Assembly: GCA_947625645.1 (NCBI GenBank)
Contig: CANQPE010000011.1
Span: 1 to 33,343, forward strand
DNA from: an uncultured Clostridia bacterium
Lineage (GTDB): Bacteria; Bacillota; Clostridia; TANB77; CAG-508
DNA length: 33,343 nt
Reading direction: 5' to 3'
Shown here: positions 15,031 to 23,537 of the stretch, piece after piece
Numbering within the stretch: the stretch's first letter is position 1
How the letters are laid out: the number at the start of each line of letters is the position of its first letter
Made by a program: the position numbers and the translations under genes
The notes under the pieces: model-generated
Databases searched by the model: none
Seen by the model: only the letters and a program-made list of their open reading frames with translations
What the model was told of the DNA's origin: nothing

Positions 15031-16602
15031 TTAGAAATTGTATTTTTCATATTTCTTGTATGCGATAACGCCCCCTACAATTGTTGCTACTATAACTACT
15101 GCTAAAACTGCTCCTTGTCCTGCATATGGTAACTTAGCAATTGTTGTTTTTGTTGTATTACCAGTTGTATTACCTGCTGTATTGCCTGCCGTATTGCCTG
15201 TTGTGTTCCCTGTTGTATTTCCTGTGCCAGGTTTCTCATCTTCACCTAAAAATGTTTTCCATGTAAAATTGTCACTTCCATAAAAATCCAACAAATAGTC
15301 ATCTGGCGTTGTAGAATTTTTTTGAGCTCTTGCTAACGTAATACCTTCTGTTTGCACATATTTCCCATTTTCTGAGTCAACAACGGCATATAGGAAATAA
15401 TATTCTCCATCTGTAATATTGCTAGCTGCAAATAATGCTTGTCCATTTATATTAATTCCTCCAGCAGTCAAATTGGTAGCATTTGAGTTTAACGTGTTAT
15501 CATAAAATCCATTTGTTTTTTTAGCATATTGTAGTAAGTCTTCAAATGCACTGCTTTTCTTACCTTTGATATTTTTTAATATCGTATCATCACTAATTTT
15601 TCCAATTTTTAGATGAACTTTTCTGATTGTACTGTCAACCCAAGGGGTATTAAATAAAATCTGTGTCTTAGCATTATTTCCCCCAGAAAGATAAGTAGCA
15701 CAAAATACATCTGTATATTTTTTCTGCTCAGGTTTCTTTAGTTCGACTTTGTCTATTACCTTTTTAGATACCTCTTTTGTATTTTCATCTAAGTAATCCT
15801 CATACACCCATACATATCGTTTTGCTGCTATTTCTAAATGCTGTTCTATTTTTCCACCTTTTAGCACTTTTTGCGCTTGATCATATTTTAAATTTTCCCA
15901 ATCGTTTGAAGTAATTGAAAACTTAGGCTCAGTTGAACCATCTCCAATGTAATAATAGTATGAATGATTTTCTTCAGGAACCACACCAGATACCGTAAGT
16001 AACCATTGTTTTGGATCATTTGACTGAACAGCTTGTATTTTTGCATTACTCCAAGTTCCTGTTCCTTTCCCATCTTCATTTGAGCTTCCTGCTCCAGTGC
16101 TTGTAACAGCTGTAGAATAATATCCACAATCATAATATGTATTAGTTCCATTGGTAATTTTAACCCATAATATAAAATGAGCCGTTCCTGTAAAATCTTT
16201 AAAATCTATTTTTATATTATCTTTTGTATTCGTCGTTTCTGTCCAAGAACTTCCATAATTTGGTATTAATGTCATATATTGTTGCTGTAATTGTAGGGCT
16301 TGTTCCGCATCACTGTCAGTTGCTGTTTTTAAAAATTCTTCTATTTCTTTCCCTTTTGCCTCAATTTGTTTTATCTTTTCTTCTGTTGTGTCTACTTTTT
16401 GATATGAAATTGTATATCCTGATGCTGATGATGTTAAACTTACAGTTGCTGTTCCTACATTATTGCTCACATTGATTAATGTTGGCATTGTAATATAATT
16501 TTCTGGGTCAAGTGTTAGTGTTGCTGCGTTTACTTGATAAAGACTAAGTGTAACCAATCCGATTAAGATTGTTGCTAGCATTATTTTTACTACTTTATTC
16601 AT
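15031..16602 (-). CDS. Sortase-type cell-wall surface protein (LPYAG)
   Basis: The 523-residue protein has a signal peptide (residues 1-27, cleavage after VNA). It has a long extracellular region, a low-complexity GNTT/GNTA stalk (about 459-485), the motif LPYAG at 491-495, a hydrophobic segment (about 498-514) and a basic tail (YKKYEKYNF). This is the arrangement of sortase substrates, here of the LPxAG type rather than LPxTG. No sortase gene is in the window. The extracellular part resembles no family I can name. It is the last minus-strand gene before the SASP terminator, 127 bases after the Bat-operon TPR gene, and may be co-transcribed with that operon. AAAGGAAG precedes the ATG. Confidence 0.8.
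   Translation of the reverse strand: MNKVVKIMLATILIGLVTLSLYQVNAATLTLDPENYITMPTLINVSNNVGTATVSLTSSASGYTISYQKVDTTEEKIKQIEAKGKEIEEFLKTATDSDAEQALQLQQQYMTLIPNYGSSWTETTNTKDNIKIDFKDFTGTAHFILWVKITNGTNTYYDCGYYSTAVTSTGAGSSNEDGKGTGTWSNAKIQAVQSNDPKQWLLTVSGVVPEENHSYYYYIGDGSTEPKFSITSNDWENLKYDQAQKVLKGGKIEQHLEIAAKRYVWVYEDYLDENTKEVSKKVIDKVELKKPEQKKYTDVFCATYLSGGNNAKTQILFNTPWVDSTIRKVHLKIGKISDDTILKNIKGKKSSAFEDLLQYAKKTNGFYDNTLNSNATNLTAGGININGQALFAASNITDGEYYFLYAVVDSENGKYVQTEGITLARAQKNSTTPDDYLLDFYGSDNFTWKTFLGEDEKPGTGNTTGNTTGNTAGNTAGNTTGNTTKTTIAKLPYAGQGAVLAVVIVATIVGGVIAYKKYEKYNF
15152..15228 (-). repeat. 12-bp tandem repeats encoding a GNTT/GNTA stalk
   Basis: About six imperfect copies of a 12-base unit encode Gly-Asn-Thr-Thr or Gly-Asn-Thr-Ala in the wall-spanning part of the surface protein. 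Confidence 0.8.
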
Positions 16603-16729
16603 TATTCTCTTCTTCCTTTCATTTTCAATATTTTTTCATAAACTCTTGCTTTGTTTTTTCACATAGGTTCTAAATTTTTCCATAATTTATGCACTTATTT
16701 CCGCCCCCTTTCACATACAAGATCCCTTT

Positions 16730-17416
16730 TTACCAATTTTTTTCTGGTTGTTCATATAAAAAGCCGTAATCTCCATAGTTTTTAAATTGGCTTTCCAAGG
16801 CTCTTTGTCTTTGTGTTGCTTGCTCTTTGATATCTTGTATTGTTTCTTCAATTTCTTCATCATCTGTTTTTTCATCTTCTTGTTCTTCTTCACTATTATC
16901 GCTATCTTCCTCGTTCAGTAATTTTTTTAACCTATCAATTTCGTCTTGAATGTCTTCTTTTAAAGTCTGTGCATCTTTACTATGCCCATTTTGATCATTT
17001 TTGTTCGCACATCCTTTTTGTGTTAAAATTTCAATGGCTGATTCATATGTCTCGATTGCATTCTGTATACTAATTTGGTCATTTTCATCTACTTGCACAG
17101 TTTGACAAATGGCTAATGCGTAATTAATTCTAATTTTGCACTCCTTTTCTTTGGGAACAATTCCTTCTAATGCTTGTTTGTACTGCTTTATTGCTTCTTC
17201 ATACTGGCCATTTTGATAGAGAATATTGCCATAATTATAGTCTGCTACATAGCTTTCTGGAAAAGGAAAGCTCGTTAATGCCTTTGCTGGTTCTTCAGTA
17301 TATTGTCCATTTTCATATTGGCTTTTTACAATGTGATTGGTAATGATGTTATATAACATTTTTATCGTTATGAATATTAAAACCACATACACTACCATTA
17401 ATAGTTTTCTTTTCAT
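16730..17416 (-). CDS. BatC-like TPR membrane protein
   Basis: The 228-residue protein has a membrane helix (about 5-22), then two TPR-like helix pairs (about 55-90, with YNYGNILYQNGQYEEAIKQYKQAL, and about 95-135). A strongly acidic coiled segment follows (about 165-200, Glu/Asp-rich), and the end is basic and aromatic. It overlaps the upstream VWA gene by 4 bases (ATGA), so translation is probably coupled. TPR proteins in this position of MoxR/VWA operons are known as BatC in the Bacteroides aerotolerance operons. The role is thought to be in envelope homeostasis but is not firmly known. Confidence 0.7.
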   Translation of the reverse strand: MKRKLLMVVYVVLIFITIKMLYNIITNHIVKSQYENGQYTEEPAKALTSFPFPESYVADYNYGNILYQNGQYEEAIKQYKQALEGIVPKEKECKIRINYALAICQTVQVDENDQISIQNAIETYESAIEILTQKGCANKNDQNGHSKDAQTLKEDIQDEIDRLKKLLNEEDSDNSEEEQEDEKTDDEEIEETIQDIKEQATQRQRALESQFKNYGDYGFLYEQPEKNW

Positions 17417-18406
17417 TGCATTCTCCTTTTTTTCAGTACAAACTCAATCATTAATAATATCACAAACGGAATTGCAAAATAATAATAGATGTCCTGGTAT
17501 GAACTTATTTTTTCCTCTGTTGCCTGAGAAGATGAAATTTGCTGTTTTATTGATTTTAATGTATTGTCAATATCAGACATTTTTTCCATGTGTATATAGT
17601 CCACTTTCAAGTCTGATGCTATCTTTTTTAAATTCTTTTCATTTAATTTTGATAGCGCTGTTACTTTGTCAAATTCATCATAGTAATAGATATAATAAAA
17701 ATCGCTATCTGGGTTATCTGCACTTGCGCTGCTTACCATTTTTCCTCCGTGCCTGTGTTCCATAGCCCATAATGGCTCCATTAGAAACGTACTTGCTAAT
17801 GTCTGAAAATGTTTCTAGTGTTTCTCCTTCTTTTGTGATTTCTCCATCTGTAATGAAAAACACTACACATTTTCTGCTCTTACTTTCTTTTTCTAGTTCA
17901 TTTTTTAATCTATCTTTTACCACATTCAATGAAGTACCTTTTGCAAACAAGTCGTCGTCAACCTTCATTGCTTTTAATTCTGCTTGCACCATATCTGCAT
18001 CTGTTGTAAAGGGAATCACTTTCTCTGCCTCGTTGCTAAACGTAATCAAAGAAAATCTACAATTAGATAGCTCGTCCACAATATGGCAACAATCATTGAT
18101 TACCCCCTCAAATCTTTCTTTGTCCCCTTGATAGTCTAAAGCCCTCATGCTTACGCTCGTGTCAATTGCAAACATTACACTGACATCAGAATTAAGTCTC
18201 GTTTCTTCACCATTTGGTACCATTAATCTTAGATTCATGATAAACAGTAAAGCAATAAGACTAATTCCTACGCCTTTTCTCAGCCAGTATAGTTTATCTG
18301 TTGGTTTCGTTGTTTCACTCCCTTGCTTATGATAGATTTCTAGTGTGATAAAACTTACACATACGATTGTCATAAGCCAAATAGGAATAATTGGGTTTAT
18401 TATCAT
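17413..18406 (-). CDS. BatB-like VWA protein, needs +1 frameshift at CGG
   Basis: Two reading frames join to make one VWA-domain membrane protein of 330 residues. Frame one starts at the ATG at 18406 (AAGGA 9 bases upstream, 4-base ATGA overlap with the previous gene). It carries an N-terminal membrane helix, the MIDAS motif DTSVS (Asp82, Ser84, Ser86), Thr158 and ITDGE (Asp187), and ends in GYGTQA at residue 219. There an in-frame CGG (17749-17747) follows GCA. Reading on in this frame gives 11 unrelated residues and a stop at 17714-17716. Skipping one base gives GGKMVSSASADNP and a further 111 residues ending in a C-terminal membrane helix, as expected for BatA/BatB proteins. The unshifted product would lack that helix. 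I infer programmed +1 frameshifting; a sequencing error or a young pseudogene is possible. Confidence 0.75.
17746..17753 (-). other. Putative +1 frameshift site GGCACGGA (second VWA gene)
   Basis: On the minus strand the frame reads CAG GCA CGG AGG; skipping the C gives CAG GCA GGA GGA, restoring Gln-Ala-Gly-Gly. The octamer is identical to the one in the neighbouring VWA gene at 18826-18833 and does not occur elsewhere on the minus strand of the window. Confidence 0.65.
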
Positions 18407-19450
18407 AATTTTATCCTTTTTTCTATTATCTTTAATATTGCAAATATCACAACAACACTGATGAAACATACTTCTGGATGGTCTGTTACATATGTTTTTT
18501 TACTCGTATTGAATAAAGTTGTTTTTGTTTCTTTAATTTCATTTACCATATTAGATGCATTTTCGCTTAATTTTCCTACATAAAATTTTCCGCCTGCACG
18601 TTGCTCTACTGCTTCTTTATACGCTTCAATTTTTGCCTCTGAAGTGTAGCTATTCATTTCTACTGTTGGGCAATAGGCATACAAATTGATTTTATATTTC
18701 TTGCAAAGTTCACATGCTTCTTCTAAGTAAATGGTTTCTGTTCCAGCAACATCATTGTCTGTTGCAAAAATAATAATTCTGGTTCTTTCTGCATTTGTTT
18801 TTAAATCTGGAAAAGCATATAATGTTCCGTGCCAATCCATCACCAACAAGGGAGCTTCCTTTTAGTTCTGCTCCTGTGGCAATTCCTCCAGCCCAAATCA
18901 TTAATTCTTGCTTTCCATCCACCTCATAAAAGGCAGGCGGATATCCATTATTTTCTATTGCTATTTTTAATTGTGCTTCTATGGTTGCAAAACATTCATA
19001 AATATAGTCATAATCTTCTGTTAATGGGCAATATACGACTGGTGCTGTGTTAAAAATGACAATTCCGATTCTATCTCCTTGAATACTAGGCATGATTTTT
19101 TTGAAATTTTCTATCAGTTCTAAGTTAACTTCTGCTTGTGAGGTTGATATGTCCAATCCCAAAAGAATGTCTCTATTATATTTTGTTTCACTTTTTGTTT
19201 GTATTGTAATTGGTCTTGCTATGAGTATACTAGCCATAACAATATTGGCAAGACTCAGTATTTTAATTATGTTTGTTACTCTTTTGTATTTTTTGACTTT
19301 TGCTTTATAATACTCTGTTTCTTTTATGTATTTTGTATTTGCCACTTTTTTTCCTTCTGTATATTTTGTGTTTCGATGAAACTTCAGAAAAAATATGGCT
19401 AATCCAATACCAAAGCAGATAGCAATGACAAATGGGTACATCAATTCCAT
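18403..19450 (-). CDS. BatA-like VWA protein, needs +1 frameshift at CGG
   Basis: The gene starts at the ATG at 19450 (GGAGAG 10 bases upstream, 10-base overlap with the previous gene). Frame one encodes two membrane helices (about 5-22 and 62-79), the VWA MIDAS motif DISTS (Asp100, Ser102, Ser104) and KGSSLVGDGLA, ending at residue 207. An in-frame CGG (18829-18827) follows GCA. Unshifted reading gives 25 off-family residues and a stop at 18752-18754. Skipping the C gives GTLYAFPDLKTNAERTRIIIFATDND, a normal VWA continuation, and a C-terminal membrane helix. The total is 348 residues. The junction makes Ala-Gly, as in the neighbouring gene. The intact downstream frame and the ATGA link to the next gene argue that the shifted product is still made. 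Confidence 0.75.
18826..18833 (-). other. Putative +1 frameshift site GGCACGGA (first VWA gene)
   Basis: On the minus strand the frame reads TTG GCA CGG AAC; skipping the C gives TTG GCA GGA ACA, restoring Leu-Ala-Gly-Thr. It has the same octamer, phase and codon (CGG) as the site at 17746-17753. Confidence 0.65.
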
Positions 19451-19908
19451 TCTTTTATAACTCTCCTTGCTTTGTCGATTGAAGCTTGAAAATCTCCTAC
19501 TGATTTACTTGCAAATTCTGGCTCATAATATTCTTCAATTAATTCATAGAGAATTGGTATATTTATTTTTTTGATTTCAGCTAAAGAATAATTTTGTGTT
19601 GTAATATCTGTTACCTCAAACACAAACATTCTTACCGCTTCACTAATCATCTGGTATGCTGTTCTGAGCGCTATTTTATCATTGGTATAGTTATATTCTA
19701 TCGTATCTAATTGGCTTAAATATTTTTCTTTCATCACTGGCAAATTTTTGTGATTCTTTTCAGGAATTTCTTTTACCTTTGGTTCTTGAACCACATTTTC
19801 TTTGTTTTTTCTAAAGTAAACTGTCAATACTGCCAATAAGCCACTTGACATAACCAATGGAATGATAGAATATGAAAAAAGTTCTTGTAAATTAATAGTG
19901 GTTTGCAT
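19441..19908 (-). CDS. Small membrane protein of the Bat/MoxR operon
   Basis: The 155-residue protein has one membrane helix (about 11-31), a charged linker with many Lys and Glu (33-60) and a helical cytoplasmic domain (about 62-155). It overlaps the DUF58 gene by 17 bases and the first VWA gene by 10 bases, so it belongs to the same translation-coupled operon. Position between DUF58 and VWA genes is where MoxR operons often carry a DUF4381-like or BatD-related protein, but I cannot confirm homology. The ribosome binding site (AAAGGCG) is weak, in line with coupling. Confidence 0.65.
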   Translation of the reverse strand: MQTTINLQELFSYSIIPLVMSSGLLAVLTVYFRKNKENVVQEPKVKEIPEKNHKNLPVMKEKYLSQLDTIEYNYTNDKIALRTAYQMISEAVRMFVFEVTDITTQNYSLAEIKKINIPILYELIEEYYEPEFASKSVGDFQASIDKARRVIKEWN

Positions 19909-20761
19909 TTTTTCGCCTTTCTAACAATTTTAATATATCAAAAACTATGTCCTTTTGTCTATGGATGGTTGTTGCCATAATTTTATATTTTTTTAATGTT
20001 TCTTTTGTTTCTGTATAAATCTTATTTTTTATTTCTAACTCCATATTTTGTAAGGTCTCATCTTCTAAAAAATAATCTGGAATGTAAGTGTCTTGATCCA
20101 CATCAAAAGCATTTATTCCTGTCATGAAAGCATCTGAAATATTAATAAAAGACACATCATGTAATAACGATAACTTTTTTAGTGTTTTTTCCGAAATATT
20201 GTTCATGCCATCTATGTCTGTAATAATAAAAATAATCATTCTTTTTTTGATAAATCTTATGACATAATCAATTAAGTTTTCTAAATCATTTTCTGTATTG
20301 ATTTCTTTTTCATATGCTGTTAACATTCTTTCTATATGGTATAGCCCGGTTCTAAACGGAAATACTTGTATATTCTGTTTTCCTCGATAAACTGAGCTGA
20401 TAGCATCTCCATGCTTGTCTACTAAATAAGCAATTGTACCAATTGCCATTAAGGCAACTTCTTTTTTGGATTCTAAGTCTCTGGTGTCTGCTAACATCTT
20501 TTTCCCTGTATCTAATATAAATAGTATGTTATGCTTTTTTTCGGCTATATATTGTTTAATCAAAATTTTATTTGATCTTGCAGAGGCTTTCCAATCGATA
20601 TCTTTTACATTGTCTCCAATGACATACTCCCTTAAATCTTCAAAATTCATACTTTTGCCTTTATATATAGAATGGTACGCACCTTCTAGGATATTTGAAG
20701 TCTTTTTTTTCGTATATATGGCAAGATTCGCCTTTACTTTTGTAATATATTTTAGTTTCAT
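19892..20761 (-). CDS. DUF58 protein of the MoxR operon
   Basis: The 289-residue protein shows the DUF58 signature in order: EGAYHSIYKGKSMNFEDLREYVIGDNVKDIDW (about 26-57), then KASARSNKILIKQY (about 58-71). A VWA-like strand with ILFILDTGKKM (about 79-89) follows, and a later IIFIITDIDG strand. DUF58 proteins accompany MoxR AAA ATPases and VWA proteins, probably as clients or adaptors. A membrane segment common in longer DUF58 proteins is not present. The gene follows MoxR by 24 bases and has GAGGAG about 9 bases upstream of the ATG. Confidence 0.88.
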   Translation of the reverse strand: MKLKYITKVKANLAIYTKKKTSNILEGAYHSIYKGKSMNFEDLREYVIGDNVKDIDWKASARSNKILIKQYIAEKKHNILFILDTGKKMLADTRDLESKKEVALMAIGTIAYLVDKHGDAISSVYRGKQNIQVFPFRTGLYHIERMLTAYEKEINTENDLENLIDYVIRFIKKRMIIFIITDIDGMNNISEKTLKKLSLLHDVSFINISDAFMTGINAFDVDQDTYIPDYFLEDETLQNMELEIKNKIYTETKETLKKYKIMATTIHRQKDIVFDILKLLERRKNANHY

Positions 20762-20785
20762 GATATCTTCTCCTCTACCTCAAAA

Positions 20786-21772
20786 CTATGGTGTTTTTAT
20801 GGCACGAATGATGGCATCTATAATGGTTTCCACTTCAACCTCGTCTGCCATTGCTTCAAAACTAAGTGTAATACGGTGTCTTAAGATACTATGGCTTATT
20901 GCCTTGATATCATCTGGCGTCACAAAGGTTCTTCCATTTATTAGCGCAAATGCTTTGCCTGCCTCCATAAAGGCTATTGAGGCTCTTGTGCTTGCTCCAT
21001 TTGTTACGTACTTAGCAAGTTCTGGTTCTATCACTTTATCCGGATGCCTCGTTGCATATACAATACTAATAATATATTTTTTTATGGATTCATCCATGTA
21101 AATTCTTTTACTTAGCGCTTGTAAATATTGAATCTCTTCCATGCTGACAACTTTTTCTCGTTCTTCAAATATGTTACTTTCAATTCTATTTAGAACTTCT
21201 AATTCTTCATTTACAGTTGGATATTCTAATGTTTCTTTGATGATAAATCGGTCTTGTTGTGCTTCTGCTAATAGATACGTTCCTTCTTGTTCTATTGGAT
21301 TTTGTGTTGCAATGACAATGAATACTTCTGGCAATGGATAAATTTCTCCTCCAATACTTACTTGCCTTTCTTGCATTGCTTCTAGCATGGCACTTTGTGT
21401 TTTGGAACTTGAACGATTAATTTCATCTATTAGAACAAAATTGGCATATACTGGTCCAATTTTGGTTTCAAATTCTCCTGTTTTCACATTGTATGTTTGC
21501 GTTCCTATTAAATCACTTGGTAATAAATCTGGCGTACACTGTATTCTTGAAAACCTTCCACCACAGCTTTCGGTTAAGACTTTTGCAGCAGTGGTCTTTG
21601 CTAATCCTGGTACAGATTCTACCAATATATGTCCATTTGCTATTAAGGATATTAACAATGATATTTGTAAATTTTTGTGTCCTACGATTCTTGCAGTATA
21701 ATAGTTAGAAATTGCTTTGATAATGGTATTGCTCTTCTGCATCTCTTCCATTGAAATATCACTTTTTTCCAT
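20786..21772 (-). CDS. MoxR-family AAA+ ATPase
   Basis: MoxR ATPases act as chaperones for VWA-domain proteins. The 328-residue protein (from the ATG at 21772) has Walker A in VPGLAKTT (Lys59), Walker B in LIDEINR (Asp116-Glu117), sensor 1 in IATQNP and a C-terminal lid domain ending in HRITLSFEAMADEVEVETII. An ATG at 21793 adds 7 residues; both starts have a mediocre ribosome binding site (AGGTG or AAAGGA at 12-13 bases), and the shorter form fits the family better. It is the first gene of the operon with DUF58, two VWA proteins and the TPR protein, with a promoter at 21815-21843. Confidence 0.92.
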   Translation of the reverse strand: MEKSDISMEEMQKSNTIIKAISNYYTARIVGHKNLQISLLISLIANGHILVESVPGLAKTTAAKVLTESCGGRFSRIQCTPDLLPSDLIGTQTYNVKTGEFETKIGPVYANFVLIDEINRSSSKTQSAMLEAMQERQVSIGGEIYPLPEVFIVIATQNPIEQEGTYLLAEAQQDRFIIKETLEYPTVNEELEVLNRIESNIFEEREKVVSMEEIQYLQALSKRIYMDESIKKYIISIVYATRHPDKVIEPELAKYVTNGASTRASIAFMEAGKAFALINGRTFVTPDDIKAISHSILRHRITLSFEAMADEVEVETIIDAIIRAIKTP

Positions 21773-21814
21773 GTTTATCACGATTCCTTTCATTTGTTTG
21801 CTACTACACCTGTA

Positions 21815-21843
21815 TTTATACCATAAAATAACAAAAAGTACAA
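21815..21843 (-). promoter_or_regulatory. Sigma-A promoter of the MoxR/Bat operon
   Basis: On the minus strand TTGTAC (21838-21843), a 17-base spacer and TATAAA (21815-21820). Upstream (about 21868-21900) lie three near-copies of an 11-12 base unit CGTTTTTATTA. Confidence 0.65.
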
Positions 21844-21919
21844 TAATACGCGTTTATATTTTCTTTACGTTTTTATTACGTTTTTATTACATTTTTATTG
21901 CAAAAAGTATACATAAAAA

Positions 21920-21950
21920 GGAAAAATTCCAGCAACTTCTCACTGGAATT
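21920..21950. terminator. Terminator after hpf
   Basis: AATTCCAG (21925-21932) pairs with CTGGAATT (21943-21950) over a 10-base loop; the minus strand continues TTTTTCCTTTTT. It separates hpf from the MoxR operon and is T-flanked on both strands. Confidence 0.8.
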
Positions 21951-21967
21951 TTTTCTTTTTTATTCAT

Positions 21968-22495
21968 TTATGCTTCTGGTTCTACTAACCCATAGTTTTT
22001 ACCATCTTTTAACTTATGAATGGCATTGACTTTTCCTGTTTCAACATTAATGAAAACTAAGAAATTGTGTGATGGTTGTTCTTGTAGTTTTAGAACTGCA
22101 TCTTCTGGTAACATTGGTTTCACTTCATAATAAGATGTTTTAATAATTTCGTTGGTCACTTCATTCGCACTGTCTGTTGTAACTTCAATATTGCGAATGG
22201 AACCTTCTTTCATCATCTTTTCTTTTTTGGTTTTTGCTTTTCTAATTTGTCCTTCAAGAATATCAATATCTTTATCTATGGATGCATATAAGTCTTTGTC
22301 TTCTGTAACTGCTCTGAATTTTTCTCCTTTTGCTACTACATAAATTTCTGCAATTTGTGCATTTTTTTCTGTACGTAGTGTGACATTTGCTTCTGCATCT
22401 TCAAAATATTTGTCAATTCTATCTAATTTTTTTTCTGTGTAATCATTTAATGCCTCTGTTACCTTTAGTTCTTTTCCTGTAATCTTTATTTTCAT
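21968..22495 (-). CDS. hpf: Long-form ribosome hibernation promoting factor
   Basis: The 175-residue protein has the N-terminal HPF/YfiA domain (about 1-100: MKIKITGKELKVTEALNDYTEKKLDRIDKYF). It is joined to the C-terminal dimerisation domain (about 118-175: IIKTSYYEVKPMLPEDAVLKLQEQPSHNFLVFINVETGKVNAI). Long HPF alone forms 100S ribosome dimers in stationary-phase Firmicutes. It has its own promoter inside the 3' end of recO and the recO-hpf gap, and a terminator downstream, so it can be expressed apart from era-recO. AAAGGAGAG lies about 7 bases before the ATG. Confidence 0.95.
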   Translation of the reverse strand: MKIKITGKELKVTEALNDYTEKKLDRIDKYFEDAEANVTLRTEKNAQIAEIYVVAKGEKFRAVTEDKDLYASIDKDIDILEGQIRKAKTKKEKMMKEGSIRNIEVTTDSANEVTNEIIKTSYYEVKPMLPEDAVLKLQEQPSHNFLVFINVETGKVNAIHKLKDGKNYGLVEPEA

Positions 22496-22518
22496 AAACT
22501 TCTCTCCTTTCTGCCCCT

Positions 22519-22547
22519 ATTATATATGTTATTTTTATTTTTTTCAA
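22519..22547 (-). promoter_or_regulatory. Promoter of hpf
   Basis: On the minus strand TTGAAA (22542-22547), a 17-base spacer and TATAAT (22519-22524), 24 bases before the hpf start codon. Confidence 0.75.
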
Positions 22548-22554
22548 CAGTTTT

Positions 22555-23283
22555 TTAAAATAAATTCTCTAGAATATACTCTTTTTCTAGTTTTTGATTG
22601 AAATATATTTTGGTTACTAACTTAAATTCTTCTAAAGCGTCATCTTTTAATGTAAAGGCAAATAATTTTTTGGCTGGTGCTGTTGCTACATATTTGATTG
22701 CATTTTGGGTACTTAGGGAAATTTGTATACTTGATTTATCTTGCCTACCACAGGCTTCACATTGAAAGCCATTATCTCTTATGCTAAACCCATTTAAGTT
22801 TTCTTTTTTTTGACAATGAACACATGACAAAATTCTAGGCGTAAATCCTAGAATACATAATAATCTCATTTTAAAAATTGATAGGATAAAATCCAAATTG
22901 GCATCTGTTTCTGCTATCATATATAATGTATTTAAAAGCAATTGCAATATATTGTAACAGTTTTCATTTTCTTCTGTTACATCTAAAATAATTTTATCAA
23001 TATGGATGGCGTATTTTAGTTTTTCCAAATCTGTTCTAATTTTATAAAACATTTCTATACTTTCACAAGAATTGATATGATATGTATTGGTTCCTTTGTA
23101 CATCAAATATTCTCCAAAGCAAAACATTTGCGTCCCCGCAAGGAGACTACTGTTTGGTTTTCTTGCGCCTTTTGCACTGCAAGATATTTTCCCCAAATTT
23201 GGTGTTAACAATGTTAACATCTTGTCATAGTCTCCCATGTTATTTTCTGATAACACAATTCCATTTATTTTTGTAATTGCCAT
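22555..23283 (-). CDS. recO: DNA repair protein RecO
   Basis: RecO loads RecA in the RecFOR pathway. The 242-residue protein has the N-terminal OB fold (about 1-80, ITKINGIVLSENNMGDYDKMLTLLTPNLGKISCSAKGARKPNS). It also has the C-terminal helical domain with a four-cysteine zinc site: Cys154, Cys157, Cys175 and Cys178 (CVHCQKK...CEACG). Length is normal for the family. It follows yqzL by 37 bases in the common Firmicutes order era-yqzL-recO. AAGGAA lies about 9 bases before the ATG. Confidence 0.95.
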   Translation of the reverse strand: MAITKINGIVLSENNMGDYDKMLTLLTPNLGKISCSAKGARKPNSSLLAGTQMFCFGEYLMYKGTNTYHINSCESIEMFYKIRTDLEKLKYAIHIDKIILDVTEENENCYNILQLLLNTLYMIAETDANLDFILSIFKMRLLCILGFTPRILSCVHCQKKENLNGFSIRDNGFQCEACGRQDKSSIQISLSTQNAIKYVATAPAKKLFAFTLKDDALEEFKLVTKIYFNQKLEKEYILENLF

Positions 23284-23320
23284 TCTAGTACATTCCTTCC
23301 TAAGGTTCCCACATTTTCCC

Positions 23321-23491
23321 TTATTTTTGATCTTCTAAATTGACATTTGTTATTTTTTGGATATTTTGTATGTCTTGAATATTAGTACCTTGTTCTATCC
23401 TTTGCTCAATGCCTTCAATTTGCTTTAATTCTAAAAAGGTATTGATATCACCGGTATGTTTAAATGTTTCCCATGCGATTTTCTTAATCAT
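23321..23491 (-). CDS. yqzL: YqzL-like small protein
   Basis: The 56-residue protein starts at the ATG at 23491, chosen because AGGGAG is 9 bases upstream; upstream ATGs at 23500 and 23497 are too close. The N-terminal half IAWETFKHTGDINTFLELKQIE matches YqzL proteins (WKxFxxTGxIxTYLxxKE), which typically lie between era and recO. The Gln/Ile/Asn-rich C-terminal extension (about 30 residues) is longer than usual. Function is unknown. Confidence 0.8.
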   Translation of the reverse strand: MIKKIAWETFKHTGDINTFLELKQIEGIEQRIEQGTNIQDIQNIQKITNVNLEDQK

Positions 23492-23537
23492 GCACATCAT
23501 CTCCCTTTTTATCTTGCGCACTTTCCATGTTTTTATT

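Noticed and set aside
17413..18849. Treating each VWA gene as two separate genes or as a plain pseudogene
   Set aside because: The downstream parts have no ribosome binding site at a family-compatible start, the combined frames match one VWA protein each, and both lesions are at the same octamer.
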